Shown: positions 8,868 to 18,714, numbered from the stretch's first letter. The stretch is 64,000 bases of DNA from Methanoregula sp. UBA154 (GCA_002502245.1 DAPW01000010.1:1-64000); one strand, 5' to 3'. Notes: generated from the letters alone by a model not told the origin. Program-made: numbers and translations.

Positions 8868-11504
8868 CTACCGCGTCAGCTCTTCGATGGTCGCAACCAG
8901 CAGGTCGACCTCTTCTTCCGTATTGTATACGCCGAGGCTGGCACGGACGGTACCTTCGGAAAGGCCGAGCGATTCCAGGAGCGGCTGGCAGCAGTGGAAA
9001 CCGGAGCGGACAAGGATGTCGGCGGACTCGTCCAGCTGCTGTGCCACCTCGTGGGGATGGAGACCGTCCACGGTGAATGAGACCACCCCGATGCGGTCGG
9101 CAGGGTTTTCCGGTGCATAGACGTGCACTCCCTTCACCCCGCGCAATCCCCCGATCAGGCGGGCAGTAATCTGTTCCCCGTGGCGCCGAACATTCTCCAT
9201 GCCAAGGGCGGTGAGGTAGTCCACGGCAGCCCCAAGACCGATGCCGCCGGCGATGTTGGGGGTACCGGCCTCGTACTTCTGGTAGCCTTCCGCCACCGTA
9301 TACCCGGTCTCAGTCACCGCCTCCACCATGCCGCCGCCGACGATGAGCGGTTCCAGGTCAGGCGTCCTCATCCAGAGGACACCGGTGCCGGTCGGTCCGA
9401 GCATCTTGTGGCCGGAGAACGCAAAAAAGTCGCAGCCGATCCGGGAGATATCGACCGGCATGTGCGGGACCGACTGGGCACCATCGACGAGGAGGAGGGC
9501 CCCGTGGTCGTGGCAGAGCCGGGCGATCTCCTGCACCGGCGTTACCACCCCGAGGACATTCGAGGCATGGGTCACCGCAACCAGTTTCGTTGCCGGGCCC
9601 ATGGCTTCTTCAAGAGCATCAAGGTCAAGGGAGTAATCCGCATGGATTCCGACCAGATCGAGCTCCACACCCAGTTTTCTGAGGTTCCGCCACGGGAGGA
9701 GGTTGGAGTGGTGCTCGAGGACGGTCGTGACCACCCGGTCGCCGGCTTTCCACGGGAGCCCGCCGGCGACCATGTTGATCGCCTCGGTCGTGTTCTTGGT
9801 AAAGACGGTGACCCCCTCTTGTGCCCCGATGAATCCCGCCACCTTCTCGTGGGCATGCCAGTACCGCTGGGTCGCGATCCGGGCAAGGCGGTGGATTCCG
9901 CGCCCCACGTTGGCACGGTAGGCGTGCTCAAACTCGGTCATTGCCGCAAGGACCGGCTCCGGAGAGAAACTCGTAGCCGCGTTGTCGAAATAGATGATAT
10001 CGCCGAGGATCGGGAAGTCCTTTCGCACTTCCTGCACCTGCAGTCCCCGGCCTGACTGCGTCTCCGTGAGTGGTTTCATCTCCCCTGCCTCCGTTGTATC
10101 AGCCATTGCCCGGGCCACCCGCACCGGCCCGCTCTTTAAGGTATTATCCTCGTTGACGGCGACTCCCTGCGCCCGGCAGAGCTCCCGCATCTTGGGGGGG
10201 AGGGCACGCCAGCGCCAGAGCCCCCAGGACGAGAACGCATCGGGATAGCCCTTCTTTGCAGCCCATGATTGGAGGAACGCCGTCCACCGTTCCGCAAACG
10301 CCGGCTGGATCGTTTTGAGTTCCTCGTACTCGCTCTCGAGCATGGCCGGGCAAAGATAACAGCCGATCCGCTCGAGCCCCTTCTCGTAGAGCGGGTTGAC
10401 CGGCAGGCGCTGCCACCAGATGTACAGGAACACCTCCAGCGCCCGCCAGTTCCGGATCGGTGATATGTTCAGCTGGAGGGGGTTTGCCGGGTTCTGGCTG
10501 GTCTCGTCAAGCCCCGCCCGGTTCCAGGACTCGTACCAGCGGTTGCCCTGCACCGTAACGCATGGGCCGACACCCGCGAGGTAGAGCTTGAGGGGGTGCA
10601 GTTTTAAGAGCTTGCAGCACCAGCGGTTGTCCTTCCCGGGCGGCCCGGCCTTTGCGGCTGCCTGCCAGAAATCCACGGCTTTCTGGATCACGTCCACGCC
10701 CTTTGAGAGGACGAACGCAATGGTCTCGGGAAACTCGATCCCCGTGTCGATAAAGAATGCCTTCGTCACGCCGGCCTTCCCTGCAATATGGAGGACCGCA
10801 GTGCTGTCCTTTCCCCCGGAAAACGAGACATTTGCGGTCGGTCGGTCGGACAGGTGCTGTTTTATGGTCCGGATTGCGTTCCGCTCAAGGTTTTTAAGGT
10901 GGTACCGGTTCTTCTCAACCGCGACATCCCAGCCGGGGTCCGGCAGCGCCCGGGGAACCACCGGTATCAGCTCTTTGACTTTTACGGATCCCTCCCGGAC
11001 CATACCGGTGCCATACCGGTTCCGGTATTTCACGATCACGGTCCCCTCCGGTGCCGGGGCTTTGAGGGGGAGCCGCTTCCCGCCAACCCGGCCGCCTGCG
11101 TTCCGGATATCGGTATCCCGGTCCAGGTCCAGGATACCCTTCGTTGCATGGCCGATGAAAAACGGGAGGGCTTCGGGCGCGAGGTCGAGGCTGAACCGGC
11201 GTGCTACCGGGTCGAATGTCAGCCAGCCGAGCCGTTCGCCGTTCATGATCACGAGGTCTGCCCGGTCTGCCCCCCCGGTCTTGTTCAGGAGAAGGATCCG
11301 GGCAAGCGGGACCGGGCCGAACCGTTCCGTCAGGAGTTTCTGTATGAGGGCAGTATCTGCCGCGAGCGCCGGGCGGACATCGTACGGCTGGAGGAGTTCG
11401 ATCCGTTTCCCCTCCCGTTTACAGGCACACGTTTTTCCGACCAGCGGCACGTTGCACTCTTCGCACCAGTAGAGGACCTTTTTTACCGGCGGCTCACGCA
11501 TCAC
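8868..11504 (-). CDS. zinc ribbon-PUA-PAPS reductase-like/cysteine desulfurase fusion
   Basis: An 878-residue multidomain protein. N-terminal zinc ribbon with Cys14, Cys17, Cys26 and Cys28. A PUA-like segment (about 150-185). A PP-loop PAPS/APS-reductase-like domain (about 190-440) with SGGKDST and a CC-X84-CxxC pattern ('RWCCKLL' and 'GCYLCP'), the [4Fe-4S] signature of APS reductases. A SufS-type cysteine desulfurase (about 495-878) with the PLP lysine in FSGHKMLG and the catalytic Cys in RSGFHCCQPLL. The PUA and PP-loop parts suggest RNA binding and adenylation chemistry; with a sulfur-donating desulfurase in the same chain, tRNA thiolation is an attractive role. Sulfate assimilation is the alternative. 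Single-gene unit flanked by repeat loci 2 and 3. Confidence 0.85.
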   Translation of the reverse strand: MMREPPVKKVLYWCEECNVPLVGKTCACKREGKRIELLQPYDVRPALAADTALIQKLLTERFGPVPLARILLLNKTGGADRADLVIMNGERLGWLTFDPVARRFSLDLAPEALPFFIGHATKGILDLDRDTDIRNAGGRVGGKRLPLKAPAPEGTVIVKYRNRYGTGMVREGSVKVKELIPVVPRALPDPGWDVAVEKNRYHLKNLERNAIRTIKQHLSDRPTANVSFSGGKDSTAVLHIAGKAGVTKAFFIDTGIEFPETIAFVLSKGVDVIQKAVDFWQAAAKAGPPGKDNRWCCKLLKLHPLKLYLAGVGPCVTVQGNRWYESWNRAGLDETSQNPANPLQLNISPIRNWRALEVFLYIWWQRLPVNPLYEKGLERIGCYLCPAMLESEYEELKTIQPAFAERWTAFLQSWAAKKGYPDAFSSWGLWRWRALPPKMRELCRAQGVAVNEDNTLKSGPVRVARAMADTTEAGEMKPLTETQSGRGLQVQEVRKDFPILGDIIYFDNAATSFSPEPVLAAMTEFEHAYRANVGRGIHRLARIATQRYWHAHEKVAGFIGAQEGVTVFTKNTTEAINMVAGGLPWKAGDRVVTTVLEHHSNLLPWRNLRKLGVELDLVGIHADYSLDLDALEEAMGPATKLVAVTHASNVLGVVTPVQEIARLCHDHGALLLVDGAQSVPHMPVDISRIGCDFFAFSGHKMLGPTGTGVLWMRTPDLEPLIVGGGMVEAVTETGYTVAEGYQKYEAGTPNIAGGIGLGAAVDYLTALGMENVRRHGEQITARLIGGLRGVKGVHVYAPENPADRIGVVSFTVDGLHPHEVAQQLDESADILVRSGFHCCQPLLESLGLSEGTVRASLGVYNTEEEVDLLVATIEELTR

Positions 11505-11649
11505 GTAGTGTACTAAGGTGGCCGGGAAGATAAGAGAAACGATTGGGGAACAGAGGGTCCGGCACGTGCAGGTGAACCCGTTTTTACCGGCAGGAAAGGC
11601 CCGGCAAGCGTGGTGCAGAACCTGTTTTATATGCTAGAGAAATCATGAG

Positions 11650-12100
11650 GAATTACCTGACGCTCCGGGGGCTTTGTCCCGCCGCTGGGAGCGCCCGGTT
11701 GCGATAGTGCTGCATTACCAGTTTACAAAAGGATATGAACCACATAAGGTGAGGCAATACCGGGGCATCGCATGCGCCATGAGCCCTGACGCGGGCATGG
11801 CTGGCACAAGGGGGTGATCTCATCTTTTAAAAGAGGTTTTCCCATGAAAATTGCATTAATCAAATGTGATTTTAGGATTTTTTTACTCTCTTAATTATTT
11901 GCGATAAACGCCGCCGCCCCCGAAGGGACGCCCCCGCGGCGGGTCAATAACCGGGAGCATTTTTAAAAAACACACAAACCGCCCCGCCGTGCCCCGCGAG
12001 GGGCCCTGAGGCGGGGAGCCCTCATATCTGCGATTTTCATGGCTCCGGTGTGAACTGACAAAGTTCTTACCTGTTTCTACAGAGCAGGTTTATTGTTTTT
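11650..12100. repeat. dispersed composite repeat, locus 3 (B then A, both reversed)
   Basis: On the plus strand part B occupies about 11650-11841 in reverse, part A 11842-12042 in reverse (CCATGAAAATTG to CGATTTTCATGG), then the outer arm to about 12100. Read from the other strand this is A forward-B forward. A CTTTTAAAAG palindrome sits at the A/B junction. It fills the gap between the desulfurase fusion and the FMN-binding protein; 12101-12358 otherwise shows only a possible TATA (AAGTATATTA, 12313-12322). Confidence 0.85.
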
Positions 12101-12358
12101 CCCGGAACACCGGTCGGCGGTGTATCTCAAGCCGGGCCCCCTTCCCGGAATGCCGGTCCCTCACAGGAAAAACCGATGATATGAGCTTCATTCTCAGCAG
12201 ACCCGGAAAATTTCCGGCCCCGCTCCAAAAAAACGGGATTCCCGCGTCCGTATCGGGTTTCAGGATGATGATGTGGGCGTTTTAAAAAGCACGGCTCACC
12301 GAAGGGACGCCAAAGTATATTACAGAGAAATCCCATTGGGAAGATAGGTGAACAGTCT

Positions 12359-12763
12359 ATGGTGAAACTAAACACAGACATGAAAGAGGCGTTTTCGAAG
12401 ATGAAAGTGTTCCCGGTGGCCACCGCATCCAGGGACGGAACGCCCAATGTTGTCCCGCTCGGGGTCGTGGAGCTCATCGATGATGAGACCATCTGGATCA
12501 CGGACAACTTCATGAACAAGAGCATATCGAACCTGCGGACGAACCCGAAGATCGCCATCTTTATCTGGGGACCCGAGATCAAGGGCTGTTTCCAGATCAA
12601 GGGGGTCACGTCCATCAGGACCAGCGGGAAGGAGTACGATGAGATGAAGGCGAAACTCAATATCAAGAATCCCGCACTTCCTGCACGCTCTCTTATCATC
12701 GTGAAGATCACGGAAGTCTATGAGTGCAAACCCGGGCCGACTGCCGGGACAAAACTCCTCTGA
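12359..12763 (+). CDS. pyridoxamine 5'-phosphate oxidase-like FMN-binding protein
   Basis: A 134-residue split-barrel protein of the PNPOx-like superfamily. VFPVATASRDGTPNVVPLG is the typical FMN-binding first hairpin, and NPKIAIFIW and IKGVTS complete the barrel. Such short archaeal members bind FMN or F420; the substrate is unknown. The start has an AGGTGA ribosome binding site nine bases upstream and a TATA-like AAGTATATTA at 12313-12322. Single gene ending in a T-run. Confidence 0.8.
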   Translation: MVKLNTDMKEAFSKMKVFPVATASRDGTPNVVPLGVVELIDDETIWITDNFMNKSISNLRTNPKIAIFIWGPEIKGCFQIKGVTSIRTSGKEYDEMKAKLNIKNPALPARSLIIVKITEVYECKPGPTAGTKLL

Positions 12764-12765
12764 AC

Positions 12766-12772
12766 TTTTTTT
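12766..12772 (+). terminator. T-run terminator
   Basis: Seven T directly after the TGA of the PNPOx-like gene. Confidence 0.5.
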
Positions 12773-12916
12773 GCCCCTGAAAAATCCCGAAGAGAGGTTC
12801 TGCGGTTTTTAACAGGCGGGTGTTAGCACCCCGCCCCAGAAGAATCACTTCAGCAGAGAACAGCCGGTAAAAAAGATGGTACTTTACCGCCGGCAGACAA
12901 TGGCAGGTATCAGTGC

Positions 12917-13642
12917 TTATTTCGCGCCGGGTTTCGATCCCGGTGCCGCGGCAACCACCCTGAGCGCCTCCGTGATCTCCGGGAGGAGCTCGGCCGGAAT
13001 GCCCATGACCATCTCGCTGTCGTCAATGCCGGAGAACTTCCGGGATCCGTCGCAGCCGAGCGAGAAGTTCACCCTGCCGTTGAGGTAGGTCTGGGCAGAT
13101 GCATCGGCACAGACCGACTGGATGCCGGCAAACTCTGCTTCGATCCTCCCGCCTACGCGGAACAGGGTGCTCTGGGCAAGCTTGAGCATCGCCCACGGGC
13201 TCGCGATGATGAGCACAACCTGCGGGTCGAACGGTGTCTTCTCGAGAGGGGCATAGAGGGTCGCATAGGTATCACCGGCACCAAGGTGCGCGACCCGGTC
13301 GATTGTCCGCTTGCAGGCGGCTGAGCTCTCGAATTTTCCGAGCTTGAAATAGAAATCCCCGTTTTTTAAGGTCTCGGTGATCTCCTTCAGGCCGAGCGAC
13401 CATGCCCCGCCATTGCATTCGTGTTTGTCCGCAGTGGAATAAAAGATCCTGCCCTCTTTGCGAGCAAGACCGACCATCGCACAGTGCCGGATGGTCTTGT
13501 CAAGTGCCTGCATCCCGGCCGGGATCTCTTCTTTTTTTGTTGCAAACCGGAATGCCACGGGAGAACCTGAGAGCTTCAGGTATTTTTTCAGGGTTTCTGC
13601 TGCTTCTGGATAATTGACCGGAATCTTCATATCTGCTGCCAT
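12917..13642 (-). CDS. DUF169 family protein
   Basis: A 241-residue protein of the DUF169 family, common in methanogens and other strict anaerobes. Typical features are the N-terminal SPVAFRFA, CAMVGLARKEG, Cys-containing CNGGAWSLGL, and the C-terminal GCDGSRKFSGI followed by EMVMGIPAELL. No membrane helix or signal peptide. Several conserved Cys (in HCAM, ECNGG, VCAD, GCDGS) hint at metal or redox binding. The function of the family is not established. Convergent with the PNPOx-like gene. Confidence 0.8.
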   Translation of the reverse strand: MAADMKIPVNYPEAAETLKKYLKLSGSPVAFRFATKKEEIPAGMQALDKTIRHCAMVGLARKEGRIFYSTADKHECNGGAWSLGLKEITETLKNGDFYFKLGKFESSAACKRTIDRVAHLGAGDTYATLYAPLEKTPFDPQVVLIIASPWAMLKLAQSTLFRVGGRIEAEFAGIQSVCADASAQTYLNGRVNFSLGCDGSRKFSGIDDSEMVMGIPAELLPEITEALRVVAAAPGSKPGAK

Positions 13643-14069
13643 GTGATACGACCTCGCCTGTCCTGCTGAACCAGGACGCTACAGATACACCATGTGAGGC
13701 TGATCACTTAAAGGTAATGAACCGGTAATACAGACGGAGATATTCACCGGGTGAACGCCGGCACCAGGGTTCCTCGTTTTTGGATCCGGGGGCACCGTGG
13801 TTTTAGTGTCCGTCACCTGTGCCACCGGCTCCCGAAGAGGGCGGGCAGAAGCAGGAAAAACAGCGTTTTTTCCGATGGCGGGTGAATTTTTTTTTGAAAC
13901 CGTATGGAAATTGTCCTGTTTCATCTGCAAACCGGTATGCCCAGCGGATCTGTGTTGCATTGTATCACACCGTATATATGTTGCATATTATTATTAAAAC
14001 AAAAAACCTTTGTCATCTTTTGTCCAGGGAACCGTGATTATGGTACCGTGAACAGGGGAGGGGAGGAAC
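13643..14069. other. intergenic region with AT-rich promoter
   Basis: No gene is supported between the divergently oriented DUF169 and TPR genes. An AT-rich block (13971-14005) contains TATATATG and TTATTAAAAC, plausible TATA boxes for the TPR gene. Confidence 0.5.
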
Positions 14070-14408
14070 GTGAAATGGGTTTATATGAAGGGAATTTCCA
14101 TCGAGGCGCAGTACCTCTATCGCAAAGCACGGGAGCTTGCACAACAGGAACACTATGAAACCGCACTCAGGTATTTCACGCAGGCCGTTGTTATTGCACC
14201 ACGATACTCAAAGGCACTTTATGAGATGGCGAACTGTCAGGCAAATCTTGGTAATTATGATGATGCGATCCGGTTATACAACCGCGCGATCGATATCAAC
14301 CCGGCCTTTACAGACGCGCAGATGAAACGGGATATGGTAATAGTGACAAAGGAACGGAATATAAACCCACAACAATTTATGGGAACGTCGTGCCTGGTAT
14401 TCCCGTAA
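14070..14408 (+). CDS. small TPR-repeat protein
   Basis: A 112-residue protein with two tetratricopeptide repeats (about residues 10-43 and 44-77: 'YRKARELAQQEHYETALRYF', 'LYEMANCQANLGNYDDAIRL'), a protein-interaction scaffold. GTG start preceded by GGGAGG at 14058-14063; an ATG five codons in is a weaker alternative. Partner unknown. Confidence 0.7.
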   Translation: MKWVYMKGISIEAQYLYRKARELAQQEHYETALRYFTQAVVIAPRYSKALYEMANCQANLGNYDDAIRLYNRAIDINPAFTDAQMKRDMVIVTKERNINPQQFMGTSCLVFP

Positions 14409-14464
14409 GATTTTCCCGGCCGGGAAGCAGGAATTACCTTTTTATCACTTTGTAGAAATCATTC

Positions 14465-14662
14465 AGAGAGCTGACGCTTTCGGGGCTTCGCCCCGCCGCT
14501 GCGGCGCCACGGTTGCGATAGTGCTGTATTACCAGTTGAAAAAAAACAGGACGTTTTTCGTAAACGTCAGAGCGGGGCATCACAGGCGCCATAAGCCCCC
14601 GTCGGGGGCATGGCCGGCGCAAGGGGGAGTGATCGCACCTTTTAAAAGAGGTTTTCTACCGG
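14465..14662 (-). repeat. dispersed composite repeat, locus 8 (part B alone)
   Basis: Reverse-orientation part B without an adjacent part A: GACGCTTTCGGGGC, then TTGCGATAGTGCTGTATTACC, a CCCCCGTCGGGGGC hairpin, the GGCCGGCGCAAGGGGG end and the CTTTTAAAAG palindrome. This shows that B can exist without A. The remaining sequence up to 14967 shows nothing recognisable. Confidence 0.75.
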
Positions 14663-14967
14663 GCATTTTTATCCACTATCCAGAAATACCAGTCCCGGAA
14701 CTTGGGTATCATGCCAATGCAGGTGTTCGGGGATTACCGATCCTGCATGAAAGGGAGAAGATCCTTCCCTTGCGTTGACGGTATTTCACCAAGAGGGCAG
14801 TATTCAGTACATCCGGATACCATGCGTTCATCCCTGATCCCCGTCTGCCCTGCAGGACGAGGGGTGGACCCGGAATTTATTGAGTTCATCCGACCGGGTT
14901 TTTCCATGGACATGGAAACGGGAAAAAACTGGTATGATCCCGGAGAGATTTCGGGAGAAGATGCATG

Positions 14968-15471
14968 TTACACCGGCGAGAGATTATCGGGCGCAGCGAT
15001 CCAGGCAATGACGCCGTTCTCATACCGGTAAACGGTGGCATAGCGTGTTCCGTTGAGCACGATGATCTTCTCCGGGTTCGTGCCCTTGTACCGGTCGGCC
15101 GGGTAGAGGTAGAACGGTTTCCGCGTCGGGTCTGACCCGCCCATGCCGCCGGCCTCATAGGCATATTCCTGGCTGTCAGGATACCGGAGGATCACCTGTA
15201 CCGTCTGGTACGGACCTTTATTGACCTGGACTGTTCCCACGAACTCGTAGATACTTTCCGTGGCAGGGTTCATCCCGAAATGGTCGACAGTAATCCGTGC
15301 TATCTCCGTGGAAGGAAGCGGGGTCACGAGAGTTGTCGTCCTGACCGGAGTTACGGGGTCCGGGGTCAGCACCGTTAAAGGCGGTGCGAATCCGGGCGAG
15401 CCGGTACAGCCGGCGCATGCCACCAGCCCGGCCAGGATGATGAGGATAACAACGGTTGATTCGGGGTTCAT
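14968..15471 (-). CDS. hypothetical lipoprotein
   Basis: A 167-residue protein with a lipoprotein signal: hydrophobic segment followed by LVACAGCTG, the Cys at about residue 22 being the probable lipid site. A Thr/Pro-rich linker (about 30-52) precedes a soluble domain beginning TEIARITVDHFG. No known domain recognised. Similar short lipoproteins are numerous in Methanomicrobiales. Monocistronic, bounded by repeat locus 8 and a divergent gene. Confidence 0.6.
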   Translation of the reverse strand: MNPESTVVILIILAGLVACAGCTGSPGFAPPLTVLTPDPVTPVRTTTLVTPLPSTEIARITVDHFGMNPATESIYEFVGTVQVNKGPYQTVQVILRYPDSQEYAYEAGGMGGSDPTRKPFYLYPADRYKGTNPEKIIVLNGTRYATVYRYENGVIAWIAAPDNLSPV

Positions 15472-15760
15472 ACCAACCGGTTATCCCGGCGATTATTGAA
15501 TATTCCGCTGGAAGCAAAGCCGGGGGAGGATACGGGATTTTCCAATAACCGGCCATTTTTCATCTCAGTTTTTCATGGAGGAGAGAGATTCCCGGTTTCA
15601 TCGCCGGAAAACCATTGAGCACCTGCAGGATACAGGGCAGAACCTGCAGGTTAGCACCCGGCTACCGGAAGTTAAACAATTTCAAATGAACCGCAGAAAA
15701 GATCATTGTAAGCCACAGGTGAATCTCCCGGACGGGAGGTTCCATGGCTGGAGCAGTTAC

Positions 15761-16327
15761 ATGAAAACGAGATCAGTTTTGTTTGGATTTGCAGTAGTGT
15801 CAGTACTGCTCGCGTTTGCCGTTGCACCCGTTGCGGCGGTAAAACCAGTTCTGGAAAATGCCCCCTATCTTGTTGCGAAAAATATGGCTGCAGGCTGGGT
15901 GGAATCGGAAGATCTGGGTATTGGTCATTTTACGTACCCCAACCGGGGTGCAGATCTCCAGCTTGATGCTGAAAATCTTACCCCAGGACCAACTGAATAC
16001 GCGATGATCTCATACCGGGAACCGGCAGAGGGCGGATTCCTGACAGCCATCCACAATGTGCTGAAAATCGGATCGTCTGACGAAAACGGCACCCTGAAAA
16101 TGAAGATCGGAACCGGTGCGTTCCTGAAGCATCTCATCTGCAACACATATGCGGAAGATGCCCCGGGCGATTATCAGGATATCACTGGTGCAAAGGTCTG
16201 GATTGTACCGACATCCGATCTGGTCATGAACGAAGAAGCAGGCACGGCAATGTTCACGGCATGGACACCGGCAGCATACCTGTTCGAGTCGGACCTGATC
16301 ACGCAGACATGCCAGGCAGAAATTTAA
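15761..16327 (+). CDS. exported protein of unknown function
   Basis: A 188-residue protein starting at the ATG for MKTRSVLFGFAVV, preceded by GGAG. The open frame extends upstream but that part lacks signal-peptide character. A classical signal peptide (basic start, hydrophobic core, AVAPVAAVK) is followed by a globular region with no family recognised. It ends in a nine-T terminator. Probably secreted or surface associated. Confidence 0.6.
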   Translation: MKTRSVLFGFAVVSVLLAFAVAPVAAVKPVLENAPYLVAKNMAAGWVESEDLGIGHFTYPNRGADLQLDAENLTPGPTEYAMISYREPAEGGFLTAIHNVLKIGSSDENGTLKMKIGTGAFLKHLICNTYAEDAPGDYQDITGAKVWIVPTSDLVMNEEAGTAMFTAWTPAAYLFESDLITQTCQAEI

Positions 16328-16332
16328 TCCCC

Positions 16333-16341
16333 TTTTTTTTT
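16333..16341 (+). terminator. T-run terminator
   Basis: Nine T a few bases after the TAA of the exported protein. Confidence 0.55.
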
Positions 16342-16551
16342 CAACCCCGGACCTTCGTTCGATACCAGCCGTCTTCCTCCCGGCCGGGATACCGGTTACC
16401 CTTTTGATGGTCTCTGCCTCACCGGAACATTGAATTAAAAAGGATGAAAAGATGTGTTTTTAGATACCCATGAAACTGGACGAGAACCAGCTCGTGGGCG
16501 TTGGATTCGCAGCCGGATGTTCCGGAAAATTCCCCCCCTCGTGCGCAATAC

Positions 16552-16698
16552 CTAAGCCCGGAGAAGGCGGGCATTTATAGAGACGATCACCGTGCTCGCG
16601 CTCATCAGGACTGCCCCCATAGCCGGGGTGAGAAGAATACCGTAACCGGTGAGAACGCCGGCTGCAAGGGGTATTGCAACGGCGTTGTACCCGGTCGC
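16552..16698 (-). pseudogene. 3' remainder of the CopB-type ATPase beyond an in-frame TAG
   Basis: The reading frame continues without interruption past the TAG at 16699-16701 and encodes 48 residues, ATGYNAVAIPLAAG then a second hydrophobic helix containing MSASTVIVSINA, ending in TAG at 16552-16554. These are the expected last two transmembrane helices of a P1B ATPase, with the YN and MSxST signatures of CopB metal-binding helices. Survival of these motifs suggests the stop is recent, is read through, or is a sequencing error. Confidence 0.75.
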
Positions 16699-18714
16699 CT
16701 AGACAAGGTTCTGGACCATCTTCGCATAGGTCCGTTTTGAGAGCACGACGATACCGGCAACATCGCGGGGATCACTCCGGACAAGCACGATGTCTGCGCT
16801 CTCCACCGCAACATCGGTACCAGCGCCAATCGCTATGCCGACATCCGCCTGCACAAGCGCCGGCGCATCGTTGATCCCGTCACCCACCATCGCCACGGTA
16901 TAGCGTTCCTGGATCTCTTTTATCTTTTCCGCTTTCTCGTGGGGGAGGACTTCAGCAAAATACTCATCAAGCCCGGTCTCCTCTGCCACCCACTGCGCCA
17001 CGAAGCGGTTATCCCCGGTCAGCATCATGCACCGGATGCCCATTGACTTCAGCCGGGCGATCGCTTCTATGGATTCCTTCCGGATGATATCAGCAAGGGC
17101 AAGGACTCCGAGCGGTTGTTCCTCCTGGAGCAGGAAGACAACGGTCTTTCCCTGCCGGCTCAGGGTTTCGACCCGCGGGTCCGTCATCGCGATATGGTTC
17201 TCCTGTAAGTATCCCGGGCTGACCAGCTTCAGGTTTCGCCCTCCAACCGATGCACCGATACCTTTACCGGGGATTGCCTGGAAGTTTTCTGTCGCGGGAG
17301 GCATGATCCGGCGGTCTGCCGCGGCCTTCGCGATGCCCCGGGCGATAGGATGTTCTGAGTGTGCCTCGAGCGCTGCTGCCATCCGGAGTACTTCGGGTTC
17401 TGTGAGCTGCCCGAGCGGGAGGATATCCGTTACCCCGAAACTTCCCTCGGTCAGGGTACCGGTCTTGTCAAAGACAATGGCCTGGATATCCCGTGCCCGT
17501 TCAAAGGCCTGCCGGTCCCGGATGAGCAGGCCGGAGCGGGCTGCAAGGGACGTCGACACCGCAACAACGAGAGGCACTGCAAGCCCGAGCGCGTGAGGAC
17601 ACGCGATCACCATCACGGTCGCAGCCCGTTCGATCGCAAACCCCGCTCCCTGTCCGAGCAGGAGCCACCCGGCAAATGTTATGGCACCAACGCCGAGCGC
17701 AATGATGACGAGGTAGAAGGCTGCGCGGTTGGCAAGATCCTGTGCCCGGGATTTGCTCTCCTGTGCCTGCCGGACCAGGGTAATAACCTGGTTCAGGTAG
17801 GTCTCCTGCCCGGTTTTGTTCACCTCTGCAACAACCGATCCTTCCCCGTTGATCGCCCCCCCGATCACCGTGTCGCCGGGATGCTTTGATACCGGTTTTG
17901 ATTCCCCGGTCAGCAGCGATTCGTTCATGGTGCTCGCTCCGTCAGTGACGATCCCGTCAACCGGAACCTTCTCGCCGGGTTTGACAAGAACGCGGTCACC
18001 CGGCCGCAGCGCAGAAACCTTTACTGTTACGGTTTCATGATCCCTGAGCAGGTGCGCGTCCTGCGGCATGATCTTCACCAGTTCCTCGAGCGCCCGGGAG
18101 GCACCGAGGACCGACTTCATCTCGATCCAGTGGCCGAGGAGCATGATATCGATGAGCGTTGCCAGTTCCCAGAAAAATGCCTCGCCCATCAGGCCGAACA
18201 CGACCGCAGCGCTGTAGAAATAGGCGACACTGATCGCGACCGCGATGAGCGTCATCATGCCCGGCATGCGGGCCCGTAACTCCTTAACGATCCCTTTGAG
18301 GAACGGGTATCCTCCGTAAAAATAGACGAAGGTAGCGAGGGCGAGCTGAACGTACATCGAGCCGGGGAAATCAAACCGGTAGCCCAGGAACGACTGGATG
18401 ACCGGCGAGAGGAAGAGGATAGGTATCGTAACGATCGTTGAGATAATAAACCGTTTCCGGAAATCTTCCATGTCGTGGGCGTGAGCGCCCGTTCCCGTAC
18501 GGTGCTGCCCGGAGTCCCCGCCCGGATGCTCGTGCCGGCCGTGCCCGTTTCCCTCAGACAGGGCATGGTCTTCCCGCGGATGGTGCATGGCATCATCTTT
18601 TTCCGGATGGTCCGTGACATGCTCCTTTCCCGGATAATTTATGGGTTCATCTGTTTCCGAACGGTTTATGGCATGCTCGTTCCCCGGATGGTTCATGGCA
18701 TGGTCTTCTTTCAT
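16699..18714 (-). CDS. copB: CopB-type copper-translocating P-type ATPase, prematurely terminated
   Basis: 671 residues up to a TAG. A His-rich N-terminus (residues 1-80, many H in HP/HH/HAH contexts) precedes the transmembrane region. Motifs: LTGESKP (actuator), ACPHALG (CPH, the P1B-3/CopB type thought to move Cu2+), FDKTGTLT (phosphorylated Asp), SEHPIARG and GDGINDAPA. The chain should continue through two more helices; homologues have a Trp where the TAG stands (NL-x-WATGYN), so a single TGG-to-TAG change fits. Without those helices, part of the metal site is lost. GGGAG lies upstream of the ATG. Isolated gene, next to other metal(loid) genes. Confidence 0.85.
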   Translation of the reverse strand: MKEDHAMNHPGNEHAINRSETDEPINYPGKEHVTDHPEKDDAMHHPREDHALSEGNGHGRHEHPGGDSGQHRTGTGAHAHDMEDFRKRFIISTIVTIPILFLSPVIQSFLGYRFDFPGSMYVQLALATFVYFYGGYPFLKGIVKELRARMPGMMTLIAVAISVAYFYSAAVVFGLMGEAFFWELATLIDIMLLGHWIEMKSVLGASRALEELVKIMPQDAHLLRDHETVTVKVSALRPGDRVLVKPGEKVPVDGIVTDGASTMNESLLTGESKPVSKHPGDTVIGGAINGEGSVVAEVNKTGQETYLNQVITLVRQAQESKSRAQDLANRAAFYLVIIALGVGAITFAGWLLLGQGAGFAIERAATVMVIACPHALGLAVPLVVAVSTSLAARSGLLIRDRQAFERARDIQAIVFDKTGTLTEGSFGVTDILPLGQLTEPEVLRMAAALEAHSEHPIARGIAKAAADRRIMPPATENFQAIPGKGIGASVGGRNLKLVSPGYLQENHIAMTDPRVETLSRQGKTVVFLLQEEQPLGVLALADIIRKESIEAIARLKSMGIRCMMLTGDNRFVAQWVAEETGLDEYFAEVLPHEKAEKIKEIQERYTVAMVGDGINDAPALVQADVGIAIGAGTDVAVESADIVLVRSDPRDVAGIVVLSKRTYAKMVQNLV

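Noticed and set aside
16699..16701. TAG as a pyrrolysine codon
   Set aside because: Homologues have Trp here, the known Pyl proteins are methylamine methyltransferases, and no pyl genes are in the window.
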